DNA of 64,000 bases, taken from Actinoplanes oblitus (GTDB taxonomy: Bacteria; Actinomycetota; Actinomycetes; Mycobacteriales; Micromonosporaceae). Each line of letters begins with the position of its first letter. Position 1 is the first letter of the stretch. Of this stretch, positions 51,344 to 59,632 are shown one piece after another. Position numbers and translations under genes: made by a program. The notes under the pieces are model-generated. The model ran no database searches. It was not told where the DNA came from and was given only the letters and a program-made list of their open reading frames with translations. The DNA is taken from positions 6,401,501 through 6,465,500 of the forward strand of contig NZ_CP126980.1 in NCBI RefSeq assembly GCF_030252345.1, given 5' to 3'.

Positions 51344-52246
51344 ATGTCGCTGCTGCAGGAACTCGGCGCCCGGCTCCGGGCCGCCTCCGACGAGCTACCC
51401 GACGGCCTGGTCATCGCCGCGTTGGAAAAGCTTCGCAGCGCCACCGAGATCTTGAACTGGGTGCGCGAGGCGTCGGAGCACAAGATGGGCGTGCCCGAGC
51501 TCGGCAACGCCACCGAGCACGCCGAGCGGGCCGCCGCCGCGCTGCGCCTCGCCGAGGACGCGATCGAGAGCTACCTGGCCGCGCTCGGGCTCGGCGGTGA
51601 CCCGGGCCGGCCGCAGGGGCAGGAGTGGCGCACCGCGCTGCGCCCGGAGCCGGAGTCGCAGCGGCCGGGCGAGCCGGGCGCGCAGCCACCGGTGGAGAAA
51701 CTCGGTCCGTGGTGGCAGGAGCGCGTCGCCCAGCTCACCGGCGAGCCCGCGCCGACCGATCAGAAACCGCCCGGTCCCGGCAAGGCGGACACCGCCGAGC
51801 TGCTCCGCCGGGTGGCCGCCGGGGTGCGTGCCGGCGACCGCGCCCGGCTCGGCCGGGAGCTGCACTCGGTGACCGCGTCGACCGGCCTCGGCCTGGCCGC
51901 TGTCACCCCGCCGGTGCTGTATCGGCTGGCCGGCGACCTGCTCGGGCACGAACCACGGCCGGAGGACGTGCCACGGCTGCGCACCGCCGCCGAGAGCCGG
52001 GTCAAGGCACTGCTGCCGGGCACCTCGCCGGCCGTGCTGGAGACGCTCATCGACCGGATCTGCCGGGTTCCGGCGCGGGAGCAGGGGCACCGGCCGGCCG
52101 GGCATCCGGCGGACAACGCGGTGACCGCGAGCGTGCTGACCGGGGTGCTGCTGGCCCGGCTGGGCCGGGACGCCGAGGCGCTCGACCCGGACGCGCCGGA
52201 GCCGGTGCGCCCGCCTCGCGCCGAGGCCGGTGAGCAGCGCCGATGA
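51344..52246 (+). CDS. Unknown protein of the FtsK operon
   Basis: A 300-residue soluble protein. Residues 1-90 are helical (MSLLQELGARLRAASDELPDGLVIAALEKLRSATEIL...); a Pro/Gln-rich linker at about 90-140 joins to a helical C-terminal domain (KADTAELLRRVAAGVRAGDRARLGRELHSVTASTGLGLAAVTPPVLYRL...). A GLGLAAVTPPVLYRL stretch is moderately hydrophobic but not a membrane helix. No family recognised. It begins 4 bp after the previous stop and probably depends on the same message. Confidence 0.7.
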   Translation: MSLLQELGARLRAASDELPDGLVIAALEKLRSATEILNWVREASEHKMGVPELGNATEHAERAAAALRLAEDAIESYLAALGLGGDPGRPQGQEWRTALRPEPESQRPGEPGAQPPVEKLGPWWQERVAQLTGEPAPTDQKPPGPGKADTAELLRRVAAGVRAGDRARLGRELHSVTASTGLGLAAVTPPVLYRLAGDLLGHEPRPEDVPRLRTAAESRVKALLPGTSPAVLETLIDRICRVPAREQGHRPAGHPADNAVTASVLTGVLLARLGRDAEALDPDAPEPVRPPRAEAGEQRR

Positions 52247-52285
52247 TGCCACGGGGCTGGACAACTGCGACGATGCCGGCGGGTC

Positions 52286-54937
52286 ATGGCTGATTCCACC
52301 AAACAGCAGGTCATGGAGATCCGGGCCGGGCTGTCACACGCGCTGGGAGCCGCGGAGACCGCTCTCCGGCGTGCCCAGGAGGAGGCGGACGCGGCGCTCG
52401 CGCGCCTCGACCGGATCAGCGCGGCGGCCGGCAGCCGGCGGCGCAAGCTGGCCGAGGCGCGGGACAAGCGGCTCCAGTCGATCACCGAGTGGCACGACAC
52501 CGAGCTGAGCGCGCTCTCCGGGGCGGCGGCCGGGGCCGCCGACCGGGCCGCGCCGGGAGCTGCCGGCGAGCCGTGGCACTCGTTCGAGGCGACGCCGTTG
52601 CCGCGCGCCGCCGAGCTGCGGGTCGGGCAGTTGCTGCTGCCCGCCGCGCCCGGCTCGGACGGCCAGCCCGAGGTGCCGGCCCTGGTGGAGCTGCTCGACC
52701 ACGGGCACGTGGTGGTCCGCGGCGACCGGCGGCTGGGCGACGACGTGGTGGCCGGGCTGCTGCTGCGCGCGCTGGGCAGCAGCGCGCCGGGCACCGTACG
52801 GGTGATCGGCTACGACCCGGAGCACCTCGGTGGCGGGCTGGCCGGGTTCGCCGCGCTGGCCCCGGTGCGGGTGCTCACCCTCGTCGCGCCGAGCGGGCTC
52901 GGCGCCCTGCTCGACGAGCTGGTCGAGCACGTCCGGCGGATCAACGAGACGGTGCTGGCCGGGGAGTACTCGTCGCTGCGCGAGCTGCACGCGGCGACCA
53001 AGCGGCGGCCGGAGCCGTGGCGGGTGGCGGTGCTGCTCGGCGTCGGCGAGCTGAACCGGCACGAGCGCGTCCAGCTGGACCGGCTGCTGCGTACCGGGGC
53101 GGCCTGCGGGGTGCACCTGATCGTGCACGGGCCGGCCGTGGAGCCGGGCCCGGGGATCGAGTTCGTCACGGCGGCGCCCGGCGAGCAGGCGCGGATCGGC
53201 AGTGCGGGAGACCTTCCGGTACGCCTTGATCCCGGCCCGCCCCCCGCGGTGCTGACCGCCACCTGCCGGCAGATCGCCGAGGCGGTCGCCGCCGGTCCGG
53301 CCCCGGTGGCCCTGGACAGCCTGCTGCCGGATCCGGGCGAGGAGTGGCGGGAGAGTTCGGCGACCGGGCTGACCGCGCCGCTGGGCGACAGCCCGCAGGG
53401 CACCCGGGTGCGGGTGACGCTCAGCGACTATCCGCCGCACGCGTTGATCGCCGGGCCGTCCGGGACCGGCAAGACCAACCTGATCTACGCCTGGATGGGC
53501 GCCCTGGCGGCCCGCTACTCCCCCGCCGAGCTGGCGTTCTACCTGCTCGACTTCAAGGAGGGGGTGTCCTTCGCCCGGTTCGCGCCGGGCCGGCGGGACC
53601 AGAGCTGGCTGCCACACGTCCGGCTGGTCGGGGTGAACGTCAACACCGACCGGGAGTTCGGCCTGGCCCTGCTCCGGTTCCTCGGCGCCGAGCTGCGCCG
53701 CCGGGCGGACGCGGCCAAGCAGCACGAGGTGACCAACCTGGCCGAGCTGCGCGCCGAGGACCCGACCGGGGTGTGGCCGCGGATCGTCGCGGTGGTCGAC
53801 GAGTTCCAGGTGCTGCTGGCCGGCCGGGACGCGGTCACCACCGAGGCCGTCGACCTGCTGGAGGACCTGGCCCGCCGGGGCCGCTCGCAGGGCATCCACC
53901 TGATCCTGGCCAGCCAGGACATCTCCGGCATCGAGGCGCTGTGGGGCCGGCCCGCGCTGGTCGCCCAGTTCACCCTGCGGATCGCGCTGCCCCGGGCCCG
54001 CCGGGTGCTGGCCGAGCAGAACGGCGCCGCCGACTCGCTGCCGCGCTACCACGCCGTCGTCAACTCGGACTCCGGCGCGGCCGAGGCCAACCAGATCGTC
54101 CGGGTGCCGGCGGCCGGCGACCGGGAGCAGTGGGGCGCGCTGCAGCACCGGCTGTGGCGCCGGCTGCCGCCCGGTGCGCTGCCGCCCCGGCTCTTCGACG
54201 GCGACGTGCAGCCCCGGCTCGCCGACAGCCCGGACTTCCGGGCGCTGGTGGCCGAGGACTCGCCGGCCCCGGTGGCGCTGCTCGGCGAGACCATCGACGT
54301 GATGTCCCGGTCGGCGCGGACCGTGCTGCGCCGCGCGCCGGGGCGCAACCTCGCGGTGCTCGGCACCCGGGTGGAGGAGGCGTGCGCGGTGCTGGCCACC
54401 GCCGGGCGCTCACTGGCGGCGCAGTTCCAGCGGGACGGCGCCCGGTTCTCGATCGCCTGCTTCGACCAGGACGCCCAGTCGTACGCCGAGGCCCTGCACG
54501 CCCGGATCCCGGACTGCGGCTGGTACGACGCGTCGAACGTCGACTGGCTGCTGGAGGACGCCGCCGCCGAGTCCACCGCGGCGTGGCCGGCCGACCGCCC
54601 GCACTTCATCCTGCTCTACGCCGCCGACGCGCTGCCCGGCGGCAAGGCGGCCCTGGACCAGCTGCGGACGGTGCTGCGGCAGGGCCCGGAGCGGCGGCTG
54701 CACGTGCTGGGCTGGTGGCGTGGCGCCGGGCTGCTGCGCGACACGCTGGGCGGGCAGGGGTCCCGCACCGACCCGATCGGCGCGTGGGTGGCTCTCGACG
54801 TGCACGGCAGCGAGCTGGCGCCGTACTACCCCGGTGCCGGGGCGCCGAACTGGTATCCGCGGCCCTGGCGGGCCCTGCACTTCGACCGGTCGGTGCATCG
54901 GGGCGCCGAGGTGATGATCCCGTACGGTGTCTCATGA
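52286..54937 (+). CDS. FtsK/SpoIIIE (EccC-like) ATPase with N-terminal coiled coil
   Basis: An 883-residue cytoplasmic protein. Residues 1-75 form a coiled coil (RRAQEEADAALARLDRISAAAGSRRRKLAEARDKRL). Next come three ATPase-like folds. The first (about 120-330) has VVVRGDRRLGDDVVAG where a Walker A would be, degenerate. The second has an intact Walker A GPSGTGKT (about 390-397), Walker B RIVAVVDEFQVLL (about 500) and the FtsK hallmark LDFKEGVSFARF and HLILASQD. The third has GRNLAVLGTRVEEA, again degenerate. Three modules with only one or two active are seen in type VII secretion ATPases, but there is no membrane helix here. It overlaps the next gene as ATGA. Confidence 0.85.
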   Translation: MADSTKQQVMEIRAGLSHALGAAETALRRAQEEADAALARLDRISAAAGSRRRKLAEARDKRLQSITEWHDTELSALSGAAAGAADRAAPGAAGEPWHSFEATPLPRAAELRVGQLLLPAAPGSDGQPEVPALVELLDHGHVVVRGDRRLGDDVVAGLLLRALGSSAPGTVRVIGYDPEHLGGGLAGFAALAPVRVLTLVAPSGLGALLDELVEHVRRINETVLAGEYSSLRELHAATKRRPEPWRVAVLLGVGELNRHERVQLDRLLRTGAACGVHLIVHGPAVEPGPGIEFVTAAPGEQARIGSAGDLPVRLDPGPPPAVLTATCRQIAEAVAAGPAPVALDSLLPDPGEEWRESSATGLTAPLGDSPQGTRVRVTLSDYPPHALIAGPSGTGKTNLIYAWMGALAARYSPAELAFYLLDFKEGVSFARFAPGRRDQSWLPHVRLVGVNVNTDREFGLALLRFLGAELRRRADAAKQHEVTNLAELRAEDPTGVWPRIVAVVDEFQVLLAGRDAVTTEAVDLLEDLARRGRSQGIHLILASQDISGIEALWGRPALVAQFTLRIALPRARRVLAEQNGAADSLPRYHAVVNSDSGAAEANQIVRVPAAGDREQWGALQHRLWRRLPPGALPPRLFDGDVQPRLADSPDFRALVAEDSPAPVALLGETIDVMSRSARTVLRRAPGRNLAVLGTRVEEACAVLATAGRSLAAQFQRDGARFSIACFDQDAQSYAEALHARIPDCGWYDASNVDWLLEDAAAESTAAWPADRPHFILLYAADALPGGKAALDQLRTVLRQGPERRLHVLGWWRGAGLLRDTLGGQGSRTDPIGAWVALDVHGSELAPYYPGAGAPNWYPRPWRALHFDRSVHRGAEVMIPYGVS

Positions 54938-55638
54938 GCGAACTGCAACCGGCCGACTTCGAGCGGGCCGACTACCGCACCGTCCTGCGCCGGCTGACCA
55001 CGCTCGACCAGCGGGCCGCCGACCTGCGGGCCGAGGCGATCGCCTGGCACGCCGAGCAGCGCGCCGCCGCCGACGGGCAGGTGGCCGCCGCCGAGGAGCA
55101 GGCCCGGGCAGCCCAGCGGGCGGTCCGCGAGGCGCAGCGTGACCTGGAGCAGGTCGACGCGCAGGCGGCCGGGCTGTGGGCGGAGTACGTGCACCGCGTC
55201 GGCCCGGTGGCGGAACGTTTCGGCAAGCTCCCGCCGGCCAGCATCCCCCGGCAGCGGTCCGACCTGGCGGCCCGGGACTACCTCGCCGAGGTGGAGAAAC
55301 GAGTCAAGTGGACACCGCCCGCCCGGCCGATCACCTTCGGCGTCAAGGTGCTGTTCGGCGTCTTCGGGCTGGCCGGCGGCATCGTCGGCGCGCTGCTGAA
55401 CCAGGTGCTGCGGGACGCCGGGGCGGCGTCCGCCGGTGACTGGCACCAGGCGGCCCCGGTGGTGGCCCTGCTGGTGCTGCTGGCCTGCCCGGTGCTCGCG
55501 GTGGTCGGGGCGAAACTGGTGGCGGACCGGCGCAAGGTCGGCCTGGACACCGCGACGGTGGTCACCATCCTGGTGACCGGGCTGGTCACGGCGATGCTGC
55601 TGTTCACCGCGACGCAGTACGCCGGGGGCGGCGCTTAG
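54934..55638 (+). CDS. Coiled-coil membrane protein of the FtsK operon
   Basis: A 234-residue protein. Residues 18-85 are a long coiled coil (LTTLDQRAADLRAEAIAWHAEQRAAADGQVAAAEEQARAAQRAVREAQRDLEQV). Three membrane segments follow: VKVLFGVFGLAGGIVGALL, APVVALLVLLACPVLAVVGAKLV, and ATVVTILVTGLVTAMLLFTAT. It could anchor the FtsK-like ATPase to the membrane. Unknown family. ATG overlaps the ATPase stop, so amounts are coupled. Its stop overlaps the stop of the convergent gene. Confidence 0.8.
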   Translation: MSELQPADFERADYRTVLRRLTTLDQRAADLRAEAIAWHAEQRAAADGQVAAAEEQARAAQRAVREAQRDLEQVDAQAAGLWAEYVHRVGPVAERFGKLPPASIPRQRSDLAARDYLAEVEKRVKWTPPARPITFGVKVLFGVFGLAGGIVGALLNQVLRDAGAASAGDWHQAAPVVALLVLLACPVLAVVGAKLVADRRKVGLDTATVVTILVTGLVTAMLLFTATQYAGGGA

Positions 55639-55817
55639 CCCCGGGCCAGGGTGCGGCGGCGCTCGGCCTCCTCGACCAGGGCCGCCGGCACGTCCAGGTG
55701 GTCGCCGGCGCCGTGGGCCTCGTCGTACTCCAGATCGCCGCCGGTTTCGTATTCCGGGCCGCTCGGCTCGCCCGGCGGTGCGAGGCGGGCGTCCGGCTCG
55801 TCGGTCGCGTCGGTCAT
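55635..55817 (-). CDS. Small acidic hypothetical protein
   Basis: A 60-residue acidic protein (MTDATDEPDARLAPPGEPSG...LEEAERRRTLARG type) with no structural motif other than a short C-terminal helix. Start ATG at 55817; no strong ribosome site. Composition is codon-like (strong third-position G/C), so it may be real, but there is no family evidence. Confidence 0.4.
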   Translation of the reverse strand: MTDATDEPDARLAPPGEPSGPEYETGGDLEYDEAHGAGDHLDVPAALVEEAERRRTLARG

Positions 55818-55875
55818 GCCTTCGTTCTACTCCGGCCGCCGGCACAAAACCAGCGTTCCGGGGTATCCGGGAAGA

Positions 55876-56616
55876 GTGTTGTGGATCGGGACGTCCGGAT
55901 GGCAGTACAAGGACTGGCGCGGTGGCCTCTACCCGGAGAAGCTGCCGCAGCGGCTCTGGCTGGAGCACTATGCCGGGCACTACGCCACCGTCGAGGTGAA
56001 CAACGCGTTCTACCGGCTGCCGGAGCGCACCACGTTCGAGCAGTGGCGGCAGCGGACGCCCGACGGGTTCGTCGTGGCGGTCAAGATGAGCCGCTATCTG
56101 ACGCACATCAAGCGGCTGCGCGAGCCGGCCGAGCCGGTGGCCCGGTTCCTGGACCGGGCGGCGGGACTCGGCGACAAGCTCGGGCCGGTGCTGCTGCAGC
56201 TGCCGCCGACCATGCGCGCCGACCTGGCCGCGCTGGACGAGACGCTGAGTCTGTTCCCGGCCGGGGTGCGGGTGGCGGTGGAGCCCCGGCACGACAGCTG
56301 GTTCACCGGGGACTGCGAGAAGCTGCTGCGGGCGCACGGCGCCGCGCTGTGCTGGGCGGACCGCAAGGGCCGGCCGGTCACCCCGCTGTGGCGCACGGCG
56401 GACTTCGCCTACCTGCGGTTCCACGAGGGCGCCGCCCGGCCGTGGCCGCGGTACGGCAGCGCGGCGCTGCGCTCCTGGCTGGGCCGGCTGGGCCCGGACG
56501 GTTTCGTCTACTTCAACAACGACCCGGGCGGCGCCGCGGTGATCGACGCGGACGCGTTTGCCCGGATCGCCGAAGGACGTGGGATCGCTGTCAGTCATCC
56601 CCCAGCAGGTCAATGA
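55876..56616 (+). CDS. DUF72 family protein (copy 1)
   Basis: A 246-residue TIM-barrel-like protein of the DUF72 (YecE) family: WIGTSGWQYKDWRGGLYPEKLPQRLWLEHYAGHYATVEVNNAFYRLP, VKMSRYLTHIKRL, VAVEPRHDSWF, YLRFHEGA and FVYFNNDPGG. The family has no established biochemical role. GTG at 55876 with GGGAAG upstream; an ATG at 55816 would add 20 residues overlapping the neighbouring start. It converges with a second DUF72 gene and their ends overlap by 26 bp. Confidence 0.87.
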   Translation: MLWIGTSGWQYKDWRGGLYPEKLPQRLWLEHYAGHYATVEVNNAFYRLPERTTFEQWRQRTPDGFVVAVKMSRYLTHIKRLREPAEPVARFLDRAAGLGDKLGPVLLQLPPTMRADLAALDETLSLFPAGVRVAVEPRHDSWFTGDCEKLLRAHGAALCWADRKGRPVTPLWRTADFAYLRFHEGAARPWPRYGSAALRSWLGRLGPDGFVYFNNDPGGAAVIDADAFARIAEGRGIAVSHPPAGQ

Positions 56617-57463
56617 AGGTTGAAGCATTCCGCTGCGCATAATCGGCGTAGCAATTGTTCATCAACACGTGCGTGGTCTTCGCCTCGCCGGCGAGCGCGC
56701 GCAGTTTCGGCACCCACTCTGCAAGTTCTTCCGTGGAATAGCGATAGTAGAACTTCTCGTGGATGTCCTTACTCGTCCACTTGTCGCTATGCCCGTGGAA
56801 ACGCACGACTGCCAGATCGGCGGTCGCGGTCACCACCGGAGGCACCGAGGACTTGTAGCCCTGCGGCATGTCGACAGCGACGAACGGCAGCCGATGGTGG
56901 CGCAGGAAGTCCAGGGTCTCGTCCTGATTTCCGCCGTCGAACCAGGAGGCGTTGCGGAACTCGAAGACCGGCCGCAGCGGCTTGCACCGGGCCGCGACCT
57001 CCAGCAGGTACTCCTTGTTGGACTTGCGGATCCCGAACCAGGGCGGGAACTGGAAGAGCAGGGCCCCGAGCTTGCCGGCCTCGGCGAGCGGGTCCAACGC
57101 GGTGAGGAACCGGGTCCAGACCTCCTCGTACGTCTGCGGCGGCAGGTCCTGCGGGTAGACGTTCTTCTTGTCCGTCTCCGGCCGCAGGTCCTTGTAGAGC
57201 GCTGACACCTTGGTCGGGTGCCCGGTCAGCAGGCTGAACGCCTTGATGTTGAAGGTGAAGTCGTCGGGGGTGCGCTGTGCCCAGAGCCGCGTGGTCTGCT
57301 CGTTGGGCGGGCCGTAGTAGGTCGCGTCGACCTCGACCAGGGGGAACTGCCGCGCGTAGTACGCCAGCCGCTTCTCCGGGTTGTCGGCGGTCGACGGGTA
57401 CCACCCCGACGCGATCAACGTCTTGTCGGTCCATCCACAGGTCCCGAACAGGATGCTCGCCAT
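56591..57463 (-). CDS. DUF72 family protein (copy 2)
   Basis: A 290-residue member of the same family: ILFGTCGWTDKTLIASGWYPSTADNPEKRLAYYARQFPLVEVDATYYGPP, FNIKAFSLLTGHPTK, FEFRNASWFDGG, VVRFHGHSDKW and HVLMNNCYADYAQRNA. It is diverged from copy 1 (longer, with insertions), so the pair is not a recent duplication. ATG at 57463. The convergent overlap of 26 bp with copy 1 means the mRNAs are complementary at their 3' ends. Confidence 0.88.
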   Translation of the reverse strand: MASILFGTCGWTDKTLIASGWYPSTADNPEKRLAYYARQFPLVEVDATYYGPPNEQTTRLWAQRTPDDFTFNIKAFSLLTGHPTKVSALYKDLRPETDKKNVYPQDLPPQTYEEVWTRFLTALDPLAEAGKLGALLFQFPPWFGIRKSNKEYLLEVAARCKPLRPVFEFRNASWFDGGNQDETLDFLRHHRLPFVAVDMPQGYKSSVPPVVTATADLAVVRFHGHSDKWTSKDIHEKFYYRYSTEELAEWVPKLRALAGEAKTTHVLMNNCYADYAQRNASTFIDLLGDD

Positions 57464-57513
57464 GGCTTACCGGTGCCCGCCTCCGCCCGCACGGAAACGA
57501 GCACCGGTACGGC

Positions 57514-57936
57514 TCAGCTGGCCCGGCGCTCGCGGACCTGCTTGCAGTTGACACACGTGGTGGCCGATGGGAACACCTCGAGGCGCTCCACCGGGATCGG
57601 GTTGGAGCAGCCCTCACAGTTGCCGTACGTCCCGTCCTCGAGCCGCTGCATCGCGTACTCCGCCTGGGTGCGACGGTCGAGGAGGGTGCGCAGCAGCGAG
57701 CCCGCGGCGTCCCGCTCCGCCGTCTTGGATCCGCTGTCGGCCTGGTCGTCGCCGGCCGAGTCGCCGATCTCGACCAGCCGCAGCCGATGGCTCTGGGCGA
57801 CCGCCTCTTCATACTCCGCGTCGAGCTCCTCGAACCGGGTCCGCAGGAGCTCCCGGATCTGCTCCAGCTCCTCGGCCGAGCGCCCCTTCGCCGCGCTGGC
57901 GCCCTTACCGGCTACAACAGCACCGTTGACGAGCAT
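57514..57936 (-). CDS. TraR/DksA-family zinc-finger regulator
   Basis: A 140-residue protein. Residues 15-60 are a helical hairpin (RSAEELEQIRELLRTRFEELDAEYEEAVAQSHRL), and the C-terminus has the zinc finger YGNCEGCSNPIPVERLEVFP...TCVNCKQVRERRA (four Cys). DksA/TraR proteins bind RNA polymerase in the secondary channel. Actinobacterial members are often stress-related, and may not act with ppGpp. ATG at 57936 follows AGGGGGA by 5 nt and is preferred over a start 49 codons further. Confidence 0.87.
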   Translation of the reverse strand: MLVNGAVVAGKGASAAKGRSAEELEQIRELLRTRFEELDAEYEEAVAQSHRLRLVEIGDSAGDDQADSGSKTAERDAAGSLLRTLLDRRTQAEYAMQRLEDGTYGNCEGCSNPIPVERLEVFPSATTCVNCKQVRERRAS

Positions 57937-58113
57937 GTAGTCCCCCTGCCCTTCCCTAAGCCCCAGCCGATGGGCGAGTGGCTCGATGTGTGGAGCCGCC
58001 TGATACCCACCGCCGGAGGTCCCAAACCGGGGCCCCCGCGAAAAAGTAACCGGAGCATAACTGTCAGTGGTCAGTTGCGCCACGGACTCGGCGAGCGGGT
58101 CTTGTGCCGACGA

Positions 58114-58746
58114 TCACCCCGGCGCCACGACCAGCGCGGGATGGCGAGGATCATCCACTCGGACGACCACGTCGGCGAACTCCTGCGGAGCCATCTCTCC
58201 CACATACCGGGCGAAGGCGGGCAGGGTCCAGCGATCCTCGGCGGCGGTGCGCCGGTCCAGGGCCGCGGCGGAGAGCGCAAGGTGGACGGTGAAGTCGAAG
58301 GGCAGTCCGGCGCCGAGCAGCAGCGGGCCGCTGACCAGCACGATCGCGGCGGCCGGCAGCATGCGGTAGGGCTCGCGGGCGGCCCGGTCGGTGGCCGCGT
58401 TCCAGAGGCGGGTGACGATGCGCCCGGAGCCGCCGGGGCCGGCCGGGTCGAGCACCTCGCGGATCAGCCCGGCCTCGTCGAACCAGCCGGTGTAGAACGA
58501 GTCGGGATTGGCCCGCCCGAACTCCAGACGCAACGAGGCCGGACGCAAGAAGTCCCTGGTGTCGATGTGCACCGCCGGGCGGCCACGGACGCGCAGCGGG
58601 TCGATCAGGGCCGCTGCCAGCCGATCCGGGCCGGCGGCGTCGGCGCCGTCCACTGCCACCCGGACCCTACTGTCGGATTCCCGACTGGCCAGCCGGTCGG
58701 CGAGATTTTCGACCAGCACGGCGAAGGAGACCGGGGTGACGCGCAT
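58114..58746 (-). CDS. Uridine kinase-like protein with degenerate P-loop
   Basis: A 210-residue P-loop family protein. The expected Walker A (VDGxDxxGKT/S) reads RVAVDGADAAGPDRLAAAL: the Lys that binds phosphate is absent. Other family parts are present: HIDTRDFLRPASLRLEFGRANPDSFYTGWFDEAGLIREVL and GGSGRIVTRLWNAATDRAARE, and AIVLVSGPLLLGAGL. This is the pattern of actinobacterial uridine kinase relatives; nucleotide binding is doubtful. Start ATG at 58746. The winged-helix gene is 3 bp upstream, so the two form an operon. Confidence 0.75.
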   Translation of the reverse strand: MRVTPVSFAVLVENLADRLASRESDSRVRVAVDGADAAGPDRLAAALIDPLRVRGRPAVHIDTRDFLRPASLRLEFGRANPDSFYTGWFDEAGLIREVLDPAGPGGSGRIVTRLWNAATDRAAREPYRMLPAAAIVLVSGPLLLGAGLPFDFTVHLALSAAALDRRTAAEDRWTLPAFARYVGEMAPQEFADVVVRVDDPRHPALVVAPG

Positions 58747-58749
58747 GCC

Positions 58750-59301
58750 TCAATCGTGCGGCATGATCGTGATCCGGGCGTCGTCGGCCAGCCGGTAGCC
58801 CACCCCGTAGACGGTGGTGACGGCCGGCACGCTGGCCCCCAGCTTGAGCCGCAGCCGCCGCACGTGCACGTCGACGGTGCGCTCCCCGGCCCGCTCGTAA
58901 CCCCACACGCCGGCCAGCAGCTGGGCCCGGCTGAACACCCGGCGCGGCCGCTCGGCCAGGTAGAGCAGCAGGTCGAACTCGAGGCGGGTGAGCGGGACCG
59001 GCTCACCGTCCAGCAGCACCTGCCGGGAGCCGGTGAGCAGCCGCACCTCGGGGCCGCTGGGAACCGGCTCGGGCTCCGGCTCGGGCACCGCGGCCGCCTC
59101 GACGGTCACCGTGCCGCGGCTGAGCTCGACCAGCTCGCGGACCGCGGCCAGCAGCCGATGCGCCTGTGGGGACACCGCGTCCCCGGTGAGCGGGATGGCG
59201 AGCGTCACGGTCAGCGCCGGTTCGGAACGCCGGCTGGCCGAGCCGCGGCCCGGGCCGGCTGAACGACGATCGGCACGCGGCGACAATGCGCTGACCGGCA
59301 T
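58750..59301 (-). CDS. Receiverless winged-helix (OmpR/PhoB-type) regulator
   Basis: A 183-residue protein. The C-terminal 95 residues are an OmpR-type DNA-binding domain: [70 protein letters not shown]...[11 protein letters not shown]. The N-terminal 85 residues are not a receiver; they are short and end in a Pro/Glu run ([14 protein letters not shown]). So it may be controlled by amount or by a partner and not by phosphorylation. ATG at 59301. It is directly upstream of the uridine kinase-like gene. Confidence 0.85.
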   Translation of the reverse strand: MPVSALSPRADRRSAGPGRGSASRRSEPALTVTLAIPLTGDAVSPQAHRLLAAVRELVELSRGTVTVEAAAVPEPEPEPVPSGPEVRLLTGSRQVLLDGEPVPLTRLEFDLLLYLAERPRRVFSRAQLLAGVWGYERAGERTVDVHVRRLRLKLGASVPAVTTVYGVGYRLADDARITIMPHD

Positions 59302-59580
59302 TGAATGAACCCCCAGGAATTTGCTGCGGCAAGCGAATACGACCGATCACCGAGGGAGGCGCGGCGCATGATCGGCGCCACCGTGAACAACCCTCAGTTG
59401 TGCGTAAAAGCGGGCCTGATATCTCCGGTCCGCCGGTTTGCGGGTCAAGTCGCCATCCACAGTGTGAGAAAGATGTTCCATATTGTTCCCGGTAACACGA
59501 ATTCATTCCGGGAACGATTTCTGTCAGTCTCATTAAGCATTGCCGAACGCCGCGCGGCTGACCTGGGCCGGAACATGACG
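59302..59580. other. Intergenic region between SecA2 and the winged-helix gene
   Basis: About 280 bp with lower GC than its surroundings between 59400 and 59560, likely promoter territory for the winged-helix gene (minus strand). A CATATTGTTCCC stretch at 59478 has AT-rich character. Frames in this region have no family match. Confidence 0.35.
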
Positions 59581-59613
59581 AAGGGGACGCCACGAAATCC
59601 GTGGCGTCCCCTT
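59581..59613 (-). terminator. Terminator after the SecA2 gene
   Basis: AAGGGGACGCCACG (59581-59594) and CGTGGCGTCCCCTT (59600-59613) pair fully with loop AAATC. The stem is 20 bp past the SecA2 stop on the minus strand. Confidence 0.85.
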
Positions 59614-59632
59614 GCGAAAATCCCGAGTGAAA

